A DNA stretch of 5,113 bases from Puniceicoccales bacterium. Its GTDB lineage: Bacteria > Verrucomicrobiota > Verrucomicrobiia > Opitutales > JAIRLG01. The stretch is taken from NCBI GenBank assembly GCA_031255915.1, contig JAIRRP010000003.1, forward strand, positions 1-5,113, given 5' to 3'. The position numbers were made by a program, and so were the translations under genes. Below the pieces are notes generated by a model. That model saw only the letters and a program-made list of their open reading frames with translations, was not told the DNA's origin and ran no database searches. Below, in pieces: positions 1-5,113 of this stretch. Position 1 is the first letter of the stretch. Each line of letters opens with the position of its first letter.

Positions 1-965
1 ATCGTACACATCCCGCAGGCATCTTTCACCAAAGACTCGAGATCATTGAATCGCCGCTCCCAATGTAATTCCTCCTGAATTTTCCGCGGCTGAAGAACGG
101 AACGGGCGATTTCTCCCGATTGACTTACGGATTCTATGATGGAAATTTTTTCCCCAGAAATCTTTTCAAAACACCGCATCACATCTCGTATAGAATCGCC
201 ACGACCCGAAGCAATGTTGTAAATTTCTTGCATTCCAGTCGAAGGCATATGGGACAATACGGAACAAATGGCATCAGTTGCATCCCGAATATGGACATAG
301 TCACGAATGGCGGTACCATCAAACGTCGATTTATCGCAGCCAAAAATTTCACAATGTTCCCGCTTCCCCAGAAGGATGTCTGCCAATATGGAAAACAGCG
401 TATCTTTAGGTGCTAAGATTTTCTCTCCTCTGGGTTCCAAACAACCGACGACATTGGAAATCCGAAAAATAACCACACTCCATCGTTCCGTTTCTACCAT
501 AGAAGCCAACAGATGCTCAACTCCCAAATGGGTAGTGCCATCAGGATTTATCGGTTCTGGTACCCGCGATTCTTCCGCTAAACCGGTTTCTACTTCTCCG
601 TAAATCGCCCCTGTTGAGAGGTAGATCATCTGCTTCACATGGCAATGGCCCATGGCCTGTACCAAAAACATTGTCCCGGCCAAATTATTGATGAAATACA
701 TCATGGGTTCACGAATGGATTCACGCACATCTGTCCAGGCCCCGCAGTGGATCACCGTCTCAATGGCATTATCCGAAAGGATCGCCTGCATGAGCACGAG
801 ATTGCTGTAATCGCCGACATAAAGGGGAATATTTTCCGGAATAAACTCTCGTCGGCCTCGGACAAGTGAATCCAATACCGATACTTCATATCCCAAATGT
901 TTCAACTTATGGACACAATGAGAACCGATGTAGCCACAACCTCCTATCACTAATACATTCGGCAT
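1..965 (-). CDS. GalE-like NAD-dependent epimerase/dehydratase (extended SDR) lacking the catalytic Tyr/Lys, 3' end cut by window edge
   Basis: Minus-strand ORF from ATG at 965 with no stop before the window edge; 321 residues are visible, so only a short C-terminal tail is missing compared with GalE of about 338 residues. Seen: an N-terminal Rossmann motif GGCGYIGSH (residues 8-16), the segment VIHCGAWTDVRES (71-83), NNLAGT (93-98), the STGAIYGE strand (117-124), DGTAIRDYVHIRDATDA matching the GalE motif around DGTGVRDYIHVMDLADG, and NIASG near the end. Family knowledge: GalE interconverts UDP-glucose and UDP-galactose with tightly bound NAD, using a Ser/Thr-Tyr-Lys triad in which Tyr and Lys lie in NPYGxSK. 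Here that segment reads NPDGTTHLGVE, giving Asp142 for Tyr and His146 for Lys, while Thr118 remains. Both codons are in frame with clear homology on either side, so a frameshift is not the reason. The fold and NAD site look intact, but normal epimerase chemistry is doubtful, so no galE symbol is given. It lies 71 nt downstream of the Myb gene. No strong Shine-Dalgarno is visible. Confidence 0.9.
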   Translation of the reverse strand, partial: MPNVLVIGGCGYIGSHCVHKLKHLGYEVSVLDSLVRGRREFIPENIPLYVGDYSNLVLMQAILSDNAIETVIHCGAWTDVRESIREPMMYFINNLAGTMFLVQAMGHCHVKQMIYLSTGAIYGEVETGLAEESRVPEPINPDGTTHLGVEHLLASMVETERWSVVIFRISNVVGCLEPRGEKILAPKDTLFSILADILLGKREHCEIFGCDKSTFDGTAIRDYVHIRDATDAICSVLSHMPSTGMQEIYNIASGRGDSIRDVMRCFEKISGEKISIIESVSQSGEIARSVLQPRKIQEELHWERRFNDLESLVKDACGMCT

Positions 966-990
966 AGATTTTGTCTCAACGCCTCGGCTT

Positions 991-1034
991 AAATCTTTTG
1001 AAAAAATTTCTAAACCATATGGTTCCAAAAGTTT
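991..1034 (-). other. Nested inverted repeat between the Myb gene and the GalE-like gene
   Basis: The gap between the two genes holds a 12-bp perfect palindrome, AACCATATGGTT (1013-1024), nested inside a 6-bp inverted repeat CTTTTG (995-1000) / CAAAAG (1026-1031). Read on the minus strand, the palindrome is followed by TTTAGAAATTTTTT. It could be a weak terminator after the Myb gene or a protein-binding palindrome. The stem is short and AT-rich, so either role is a guess. Confidence 0.25.
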
Positions 1035-1036
1035 AT

Positions 1037-1630
1037 CTAGATGTCTCCAAAAAACAAACCTCCAAAAGGTTCCTCGAAATCATCATACACAAGAGGATTC
1101 GGGCCCATCGAAGTAAATTCGCCGCCACCTTGTGGTTCCACTCCTTTCGGTGCTTCCTCAAATGAAAATCCATGCAAAGCTAATACTTTATAATGCGCAC
1201 GACATTGTGCTGCTGATCGATCTCCCATATCCCGCGCAACAGCTTCCCAATTAGTCCATCCGTTATGTGTATGTCTTTTCACCGACTCCATGAATTGATT
1301 ATTTTCATCCCCTGTCCACAAGCGTCTTACTGGACTACGAAGTTTATGAAGTTGCGAACAACCTTGATATTTTTTCAAATGACGATCCCAATGTTTGCAA
1401 CAACCCTCTGCTGTCCTGCGGTAAAGAAGTCCATTCGTTTCCAACCACTGATTCACAATATCGGCACAATATTGCCATTCCAGTGAGGGATTCTCTGTTG
1501 TATCTTGAATGAACTTAACTATGATACTATCTTCTTCCGATGTCCATTTTATGACATGTCCAGCATATCCCTCAGATAAAATACCCAACAAACAGCAACT
1601 CACTAACCCTTTTGTCCATCTCGCTTTCAT
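1037..1630 (-). CDS. Secreted protein with two Myb/SANT DNA-binding repeats
   Basis: A 197-residue protein when read from ATG at 1630. This start has an AGAGGG site 6 nt upstream; an adjacent ATG at 1633 is the alternative, and the longer reading from a TTG at 1681 is less likely. Residues 1-23 look like a Sec signal peptide: basic start (MKARWTK), hydrophobic core GLVSCCLLGIL, then SEGYA with likely cleavage before GHVIKW. Myb repeat 1 (about 28-88) has W29 in KWTSEED, W52 and W81 in RTAEGCCKHW, with a roughly 10-residue insert before the recognition helix. Myb repeat 2 (about 103-152) has W105, W128 and Y147 in RSAAQCRAHY, the usual aromatic spacing. The tail is Gly- and acid-rich and ends GGLFFGDI. 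Family knowledge: tandem Myb repeats of this R2R3-like form bind DNA and are mostly eukaryotic. Inference: export plus a eukaryotic DNA-binding fold suggests a host-nucleus-directed effector. It follows the folate operon by 63 nt and may be read with it. Myb assignment is firm; secretion is likely; function is unknown. Confidence 0.85.
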   Translation of the reverse strand: MKARWTKGLVSCCLLGILSEGYAGHVIKWTSEEDSIIVKFIQDTTENPSLEWQYCADIVNQWLETNGLLYRRTAEGCCKHWDRHLKKYQGCSQLHKLRSPVRRLWTGDENNQFMESVKRHTHNGWTNWEAVARDMGDRSAAQCRAHYKVLALHGFSFEEAPKGVEPQGGGEFTSMGPNPLVYDDFEEPFGGLFFGDI

Positions 1631-1636
1631 CATTAT

Positions 1637-1642
1637 CCCTCT
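1637..1642 (-). promoter_or_regulatory. Ribosome-binding site of the Myb gene
   Basis: AGAGGG on the minus strand, 6 nt before the ATG at 1630 and only 3 nt before the ATG at 1633. It favours 1630 as the start and argues against the upstream TTG, which would leave the signal peptide buried inside the protein. Confidence 0.55.
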
Positions 1643-1693
1643 GAAGAAATTTAGGCTACGGTATTTTCCCTCTCGGGACAAGAAAATTTTCTC

Positions 1694-2737
1694 CTATATT
1701 TCGACAAAATCGCAATCCGGCGTACGCCTATAACACTCTATCGTGTAGTGCTCACGATGCTTCACAACCTGCCCACAAGAAAACCATTGCTTCCAAGAAG
1801 CATTCAAAAAAAGATCACAATGATAATCCTTCAACAACCGGGTTATGTATAATTCTGAACATAAGGATAAAAATGACTCATACACTTCTCCACCGCCACA
1901 GATCCAAATGATCTTGTCGGTTTGGACATCCCTTATTTCTTCCGGCCGGCGAAAAATGAGAGCCCGAGGATATTGCTCGAAAAAAGATAATGTCCGGCTC
2001 AAAATCCATAATTCTCGTTCTTCGGGATCAAAAGAATGTGGTAATCGTTCCACGGTTTTTCTTCCCATACATAGGATTCCACCGCGCGTTTTTTCTCGAA
2101 AAAAAGAGCGATCTTCCGGAATGTCCCACGGAATTTTTCCTCCACACGCTATACCGTCACGGCTATCTACGGCCACAATACCCTTGAGTACAAGACCTTG
2201 CCCTTTTAGTTCCTCACACGTTAGCGAAGGAATCGGACTCACCTCGATACCTTCGAGTTTTCCGATGCAGCCAATGCCTATGGAGAAAAGTGTCCTACAA
2301 TGCCGAATCCAAAACAAAAGACTTTTACCTCCGGGATTCATCAATGGAGCGATTTCCAACAAAGGCCTTAGGACGAACTCCCTCTGATACCAATAAGGAT
2401 GCGGCACCATTAAATGCGAAGAGCGATATATCTCGTGTCCCCAAAAAATGAGGTCTATATCGATCGTTCGGGGGCCCCAGAAAGCCTGCTTTTTCTTCCC
2501 AAGAGCCTGTTCGATGGCCTGGCATCGAGCGAAGAACTCTCCGATAGAGCCATAGACGTTCAGGCCTAAAACGAGATTCAGAAAAGAGGCTTGTCGGACA
2601 TTTCCCCAGGGTTCCGTCTCCCACAAGCTGGAAATCGCGAAAAGCTCGAAGTCTTTTTGCAAATGCGTTATGGCCTCGCGTAGATTTTCTTTACGATCCC
2701 CTAAATTATTCCCCAGCGAGAGATAGACGCGTGTCAT
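1694..2737 (-). CDS. folK-folA: Bifunctional HPPK-DHFR fusion (2-amino-4-hydroxy-6-hydroxymethyldihydropteridine pyrophosphokinase / dihydrofolate reductase)
   Basis: A 347-residue protein from ATG at 2737, chosen because MTRVYLSLGNNLGDR is the usual HPPK N-terminus and GGAAAGG lies 7 nt upstream; a TTG at 2764 would only add a non-homologous tail. Residues 1 to about 160 are FolK: SLGNNLGDR (7-15), ETEPWG (40-45), and GPRTIDIDLIFWG (88-100) with Mg-binding Asp93 and Asp95, then VPHPYWYQREFVLRPL. Residues about 180-340 are FolA: GKIPWDIPEDRSFF with Trp204 and Asp209 (equivalent to E. coli Trp22 and Asp27), MGRKT (224-228), Arg241 (Arg57 equivalent, folate glutamate contact), and the NADPH-site CGGGEVYESF (280-289). 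The linker is about 20 residues. FolK transfers pyrophosphate from ATP to 6-hydroxymethyl-dihydropterin; DHFR reduces dihydrofolate with NADPH, so the two steps flank the FolP and FolC reactions. No stop or frameshift separates the halves. It is the last folate gene of the operon and overlaps folB by 32 nt. Both domains appear catalytically complete. Confidence 0.95.
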   Translation of the reverse strand: MTRVYLSLGNNLGDRKENLREAITHLQKDFELFAISSLWETEPWGNVRQASFLNLVLGLNVYGSIGEFFARCQAIEQALGKKKQAFWGPRTIDIDLIFWGHEIYRSSHLMVPHPYWYQREFVLRPLLEIAPLMNPGGKSLLFWIRHCRTLFSIGIGCIGKLEGIEVSPIPSLTCEELKGQGLVLKGIVAVDSRDGIACGGKIPWDIPEDRSFFREKTRGGILCMGRKTVERLPHSFDPEERELWILSRTLSFFEQYPRALIFRRPEEIRDVQTDKIIWICGGGEVYESFLSLCSELYITRLLKDYHCDLFLNASWKQWFSCGQVVKHREHYTIECYRRTPDCDFVEI

Positions 2738-3098
2738 GGCGCTGCCTTTCCAAACAAAATCCAATCGAATGATAGCGCTTCTTTTCCCATGAAGTCGGTT
2801 TTTTAATCAATTCAAGACGAATTTCCATCACCATTGAAAATTCCTCAAATAATCTCTTCACAAGGTGAGCCGCCAAAGATTCTATGAGCTGGAAAATTTT
2901 TGCATGAATTTCTCTATCAAGACAACGCTCCACGGCATCGTAATCCACGGTCGCCGATATATCATCGTCCATCATGGCCTGGTCGAAGTTTCCGCGGAGT
3001 TCGACAGAAATCTCAAAAACCTGAGGTGTTTGATGCTCAAACGCCTCAACGCCATGGCAAGCTTCATAGCGAAGACCTTTTAGGAACAAACTATCCAC
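2706..3098 (-). CDS. folB: Dihydroneopterin aldolase
   Basis: A 130-residue cytoplasmic enzyme converting 7,8-dihydroneopterin to 6-hydroxymethyl-7,8-dihydropterin and glycolaldehyde. The GTG at 3098 is preferred because it gives MDSLFLKGLR, the usual family N-terminus, and sits across the folP stop (8-nt overlap), implying translational coupling; ATGs at 3146/3143 would add 15-16 non-homologous residues lying over folP. Visible family features: HGVEAFEHQ with catalytic Glu21 (residue 22 in S. aureus), VFEISVEL, TVDY with Tyr53, LIESLA with substrate-binding Glu73, and Lys100 in IKKP. Length matches the family's 115-130. The C-terminal tail (RQRHDTRLSLAGE) is encoded by the same DNA as the ribosome-binding site and start of folK/folA, a long 32-nt overlap. 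All key residues are present, so it should be active. Confidence 0.93.
   Translation of the reverse strand: MDSLFLKGLRYEACHGVEAFEHQTPQVFEISVELRGNFDQAMMDDDISATVDYDAVERCLDREIHAKIFQLIESLAAHLVKRLFEEFSMVMEIRLELIKKPTSWEKKRYHSIGFCLERQRHDTRLSLAGE
2745..2751 (-). promoter_or_regulatory. Ribosome-binding site of folK-folA inside folB
   Basis: GGAAAGG on the minus strand, 7 nt before the ATG at 2737 and inside the folB reading frame. It decides the folK start and means that ribosomes finishing folB pass through this initiation region. Confidence 0.55.
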
Positions 3099-3888
3099 AA
3101 ATTTCACGGACTGCCTGAAGACCTTCCCGATGCGGCCGAACATCATGTACCCGAAAGTAACGACATCCTTGCTGGTAGGCCATAAGCGCCGTCGCTAAAC
3201 TCGGAGCTAGGCGCTGTTCCGGCTCCGCATCCCGACACCAACGCTTCATGAAAGACTTTCGGGAAGTCGCCAGCATCCAGGATTGAGGATACTGCTGGAT
3301 AAAATCTCCGTGTTGCCGCAATAGCGCGATACTCTCCTCTTCCGAAGGCCCAAAGCCAATACCTAAGTCAAAAATAATCCGCTCCGCCGGAATATTTCTC
3401 GAAGCTAATTCTTCAGAACAGCGATCAAAAAATGCCAATCTTCGATCTTTCTGCGACAGATTTTGCGCCTTCGCCTCCTCATCGGTGCGACCGTTATACA
3501 TCAGTACCCATCGAGCACACTTTTCTGACACTTCCCGTGATGCGATCAACCTAAACGTATCTTCTACACTTCCCTGAAAATTGATCATCGAAGCTCCGGC
3601 ATCTAAGGCCCATGGAATGAGTTCCAATTTTCTCGTATCGACAGAAACGGGAATATTTTCCTGTACCAATGTCTTCACGACAGGTGCGATACGATCCCAC
3701 TCTGCTGAAGCTTCCACGGGAACAAATCCCGGACGTGTCGATTCTCCTCCGACATCGACATAGGAAGCTCCTTCTTGCCATATCCGATGCGCATGTTCCA
3801 AAGCCTTATCCGGAACATTGTAGAGCCCACCATCCGAAAAAGAATCGGGTGTGGTATTTAAAATGCCGACAATGATAGCTTCCTCCAT
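3091..3888 (-). CDS. folP: Dihydropteroate synthase
   Basis: A 265-residue TIM-barrel enzyme condensing hydroxymethyl-dihydropterin pyrophosphate with p-aminobenzoate; the sulfonamide target. Start ATG at 3888 has GAGGA 6 nt upstream and leads directly into the family's first strand. Motifs in order: GILNTTPDSFSDGG (8-21, Asn11), VDVGGESTRPG (44-54, Thr51 and Arg52), SVDT (Asp84), MINFQG (Asn103), FDLGIGFG (Asp174), TSRKSF (Lys211) and FRVHDV (Arg246, His248). These cover the pterin- and phosphate-binding residues known from E. coli DHPS. Departures from consensus: IND reads INF at 104, LMH reads LMY at 131, and DPGIGFGK reads DLGIGFGP at 174-181. Unlike chlamydial FolKP, no HPPK domain is attached; here FolK is joined to FolA instead. 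The gene begins 9 nt after folE and overlaps folB by 8 nt. It is likely active. Confidence 0.95.
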   Translation of the reverse strand: MEEAIIVGILNTTPDSFSDGGLYNVPDKALEHAHRIWQEGASYVDVGGESTRPGFVPVEASAEWDRIAPVVKTLVQENIPVSVDTRKLELIPWALDAGASMINFQGSVEDTFRLIASREVSEKCARWVLMYNGRTDEEAKAQNLSQKDRRLAFFDRCSEELASRNIPAERIIFDLGIGFGPSEEESIALLRQHGDFIQQYPQSWMLATSRKSFMKRWCRDAEPEQRLAPSLATALMAYQQGCRYFRVHDVRPHREGLQAVREICG

Positions 3889-3894
3889 AGTGAA

Positions 3895-3899
3895 TCCTC
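3895..3899 (-). promoter_or_regulatory. folP ribosome-binding site overlapping the folE stop codon
   Basis: The junction reads TGAGGATTCACTATG on the minus strand: the folE stop TGA shares bases with the GAGGA site, which lies 6 nt before the folP ATG. This arrangement favours coupled translation of folE and folP. Confidence 0.7.
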
Positions 3900-4473
3900 A
3901 ATGCTCTGTCTTGCCTAGGCGAATCATCGCCAAAACATCCGAAAGCAATCCGTCATCCGTTGCAAAATTCCCCCTAAGGGCACGTGTCACATAACAGGCA
4001 CCTCCCGCCTTAACTCCCCGCATCTCCAGGCAAAGATGTCTGGCTTCCAAGAGAACCATAACGCCTTCACTGGATGTCATTTTGACCAAAGTATCCGCCA
4101 CTTCTTCCGTAAGACGTTCCTGTAGCTGCAGCTGATGCGCACAGAGTTCCAAAATCCGTACACATTTACTCAGGCCCAGGACGCGATTACTGTGTACCTC
4201 ATAAGCCATAGCGGCTTTACCAAAAAACGGTAGCAAATGATGTTCGCATAGCGAAAAAAAAGGGACATTTCGCAGAAGCACATAACGACCACAATGCTCA
4301 ATACCAAATGTCTTGTGAAGACCTTCGGTATTATCGGGAACATGAAAAAATTTTTCATAAAACCGAGCAACTCGGTCGGGTGTCTCGACCAAACCTTCAC
4401 GCTGCAGGTCTTCCCCTAATCCACTTAAAAGGAGACGCACGCCCTCCTCAATTGCTTGGCGGTTTATACTCAT
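3898..4473 (-). CDS. folE: GTP cyclohydrolase I
   Basis: A 191-residue enzyme converting GTP to 7,8-dihydroneopterin triphosphate and formate, the first step of folate synthesis; the family is zinc-dependent and usually decameric. Start ATG at 4473 (MSINRQAIEEGVRLLL) gives the usual length. The same frame stays open upstream to about 4701, but only via a TTG and across the 4524-4630 repeat, so that extension is not accepted. An AAGG lies just 3 nt before the ATG, closer than ideal. Motifs: ETPDRVARFYEKFF (30-43), SLCEHHLLPFFGKA (74-87) with zinc ligands Cys76 and His79 and catalytic His78, LSKCVRI (101-107), QERLTEEVAD (118-127), and EARHLCLEMRGVK (143-155) with His146 and third zinc ligand Cys148. 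All residues of the zinc-dependent type are present. It is the first gene of the folate operon, so its leader, containing the cloverleaf repeat, would be the place for control of the pathway. Confidence 0.95.
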   Translation of the reverse strand: MSINRQAIEEGVRLLLSGLGEDLQREGLVETPDRVARFYEKFFHVPDNTEGLHKTFGIEHCGRYVLLRNVPFFSLCEHHLLPFFGKAAMAYEVHSNRVLGLSKCVRILELCAHQLQLQERLTEEVADTLVKMTSSEGVMVLLEARHLCLEMRGVKAGGACYVTRALRGNFATDDGLLSDVLAMIRLGKTEH

Positions 4474-4523
4474 GAGCCTTATGATTTTGAATACACCACA
4501 GGTGAGCAATGAAAAAGCGCCTG

Positions 4524-4630
4524 GTTTGCCGCCTTTGAGCCCTAAAGGGCTCCAGCCCGCTACGCGGGCTGCGGGAAGGAAAAATGAAAGCTCCCGCTTT
4601 GCATTTTTTCTTACCGCAAAGGCGGCAAAC
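4524..4630. repeat. 107-bp cloverleaf-forming inverted-repeat element upstream of folE
   Basis: The element is bounded by a perfect 14-bp inverted repeat, GTTTGCCGCCTTTG (4524-4537) and CAAAGGCGGCAAAC (4617-4630). The interior divides almost exactly into three hairpins: AGCCCTAAAGGGCT (4538-4551); CAGCCCGC-TAC-GCGGGCTG (4553-4571, 8-bp perfect stem); and a long arm at 4572-4616, with CGG/CCG at the base, one G-A mismatch, a G-T pair, an A-rich stem (4580-4586 with 4602-4608), a bulged base at 4601 and a 5-bp tip closing a TCCC loop. Nearly every base is paired, giving a four-way junction like a cloverleaf. It fills much of the 251-bp gap between the upstream gene and folE. It could be a dispersed palindromic repeat of REP, MITE or Rickettsia-palindrome type, or a structured folE leader. 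Copy number cannot be seen from one window. No target-site duplication was identified, and no poly-T tract follows the outer stem. Confidence 0.85.
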
Positions 4631-4724
4631 GGAATGAGTATCGCCAGAGTTTGGCCCTGAAATATTTCATGAAAATGAAGCTCATTTGCTTCACGTAACA
4701 ATAGCAGAGGAAATAAGGATATAC

Positions 4725-5113
4725 TTAGCGGTTCTTCTGCGCATGGCCTCCCTGAGTACCTGCGTCTAGGTTGGATGTGATTTTTGGAGCTCCTTTGTAA
4801 AAACTTTTTATCTGATTCAATTTTTTAACCTCTTTCGTTCTGAAAAAGAGATTTCTGCGCCTCTGAGCCGTTTCGCTCCTTATCGATACTCCGACATCGA
4901 AATGCGTCGTAATACGATTTTTATGGGTGGCCGCCATCGTCGTCTGTAGGTTTGTGCCTTGAATTTTCCCTATTTCATTCTCTAGCTCCACAGGCCTAAT
5001 CGGACTGAAATTGAAACCTAAGATACTGCCCATCATGGCCCCCAGTGATTCCATGGCCCCGGTCGTTCCTTTTTTCGCCGCCTGCTCAAACCGCGATTCG
5101 GGTCCTGTTACAA
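4725..5113 (-). CDS. Unrecognised protein, C-terminal part (5' end beyond window)
   Basis: Minus-strand frame open from the right edge (first whole codon at 5111) to TAA at 4725-4727, giving 128 residues. I do not recognise the family. The visible start (VTGPESRFEQAAKK) is followed by a Gly/Met-rich, mildly hydrophobic stretch (TGAMESLGAMMGSILGF, about 18-34), then a Glu-rich segment, an alternating stretch TTHFDVGVSIRSETAQRRR, and a basic tail with many Lys and Arg ending GGHAQKNR. An internal ATG at 5054 could begin a 109-residue protein, but the frame continues upstream to the edge, so a longer gene is more likely. No transmembrane helix long enough to be sure of and no catalytic motif are visible. 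The stop is 251 nt before folE, with no obvious terminator. It is the longest open frame in this stretch and on the same strand as its neighbours, but coding status is not certain. Confidence 0.5.
   Translation of the reverse strand, partial: VTGPESRFEQAAKKGTTGAMESLGAMMGSILGFNFSPIRPVELENEIGKIQGTNLQTTMAATHKNRITTHFDVGVSIRSETAQRRRNLFFRTKEVKKLNQIKSFYKGAPKITSNLDAGTQGGHAQKNR

Noticed and set aside
120..869. Several plus-strand open frames of 76-98 residues
   Set aside because: All are antisense to the GalE-like gene, which has continuous family homology across this stretch.
1594..1606. Lipobox-like LVSC in the Myb protein signal peptide
   Set aside because: The cysteine is residue 12, leaving too short a hydrophobic segment before it for a usual lipoprotein signal; a signal peptidase I site after SEGYA fits better.
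1631..1681. Longer Myb protein starting at TTG 1681
   Set aside because: It would place 17 residues before the signal peptide; ATG 1630 has a properly spaced Shine-Dalgarno and a normal signal-peptide N-terminus.
1845..2387. 180-residue open frame on the plus strand
   Set aside because: It lies entirely antisense to folK-folA, whose two domains are clearly homologous to known enzymes; the plus-strand translation is low-complexity and shows no family motif.
2325..2624. 99-residue minus-strand open frame within folK
   Set aside because: It is an alternative frame inside the clearly homologous HPPK domain and resembles no protein family.
4474..4523. Sigma-70 type promoter for the folate operon
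   Set aside because: TTGCTC is present on the minus strand, but no TATAAT-like box lies at an acceptable distance, so no promoter is called.
4524..4630. Rho-independent terminator or tRNA
   Set aside because: The outer stem is not followed by a T tract on either strand, and although the fold is a cloverleaf, it lacks tRNA arm sizes, T-loop and anticodon-loop sequences.
4472..4660. 62-residue plus-strand open frame over the repeat
   Set aside because: Most of it is the palindromic element read on the other strand; no start signal or family motif supports it.

Overview
The window is a run of same-strand genes, all read on the minus strand. In transcription order (right to left) they are: the C-terminal part of an unrecognised protein; a 107-bp cloverleaf-forming inverted-repeat element; a compact folate operon folE-folP-folB-folK/folA; a small, apparently secreted protein with two Myb/SANT DNA-binding repeats; and a nearly complete GalE-type nucleotide-sugar epimerase homologue that runs off the left edge. 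No rRNA, tRNA, CRISPR array or insertion-sequence transposase was seen.

Folate region (1694-4473). FolE makes dihydroneopterin triphosphate from GTP. FolB cleaves dihydroneopterin to 6-hydroxymethyl-dihydropterin. The FolK half of the fusion pyrophosphorylates it, FolP joins it to p-aminobenzoate, and the DHFR half of the same fusion reduces dihydrofolate. The genes are tightly coupled: a 9-nt gap folE/folP with the ribosome-binding site overlapping the folE stop, an 8-nt overlap folP/folB and a 32-nt overlap folB/folK. The joining of HPPK (FolK) to DHFR (FolA) in one 347-residue polypeptide is unusual; better-known folate fusions are FolK-FolP, FolB-FolK(-FolP) and DHFR-thymidylate synthase. 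FolC, the dihydroneopterin-triphosphate phosphatase and the p-aminobenzoate genes are not in the window.

Left region (1-1693). The gene at 1037-1630 encodes a predicted Sec signal peptide followed by two R2R3-like Myb repeats. An exported protein with a eukaryotic-type DNA-binding fold suggests a factor sent into a host cell. The GalE-like protein keeps the Rossmann nucleotide-binding motif and overall family pattern, but the catalytic Tyr-x-x-x-Lys pair is replaced by Asp142 and His146, so it is probably not a normal epimerase.

Organism. Moderate base composition, a condensed folate operon and an exported eukaryotic-like Myb protein fit an intracellular bacterium of protists or amoebae, for example an environmental member of the Chlamydiae or a bacterium of similar lifestyle. 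This is inference; no marker gene here fixes the phylum.
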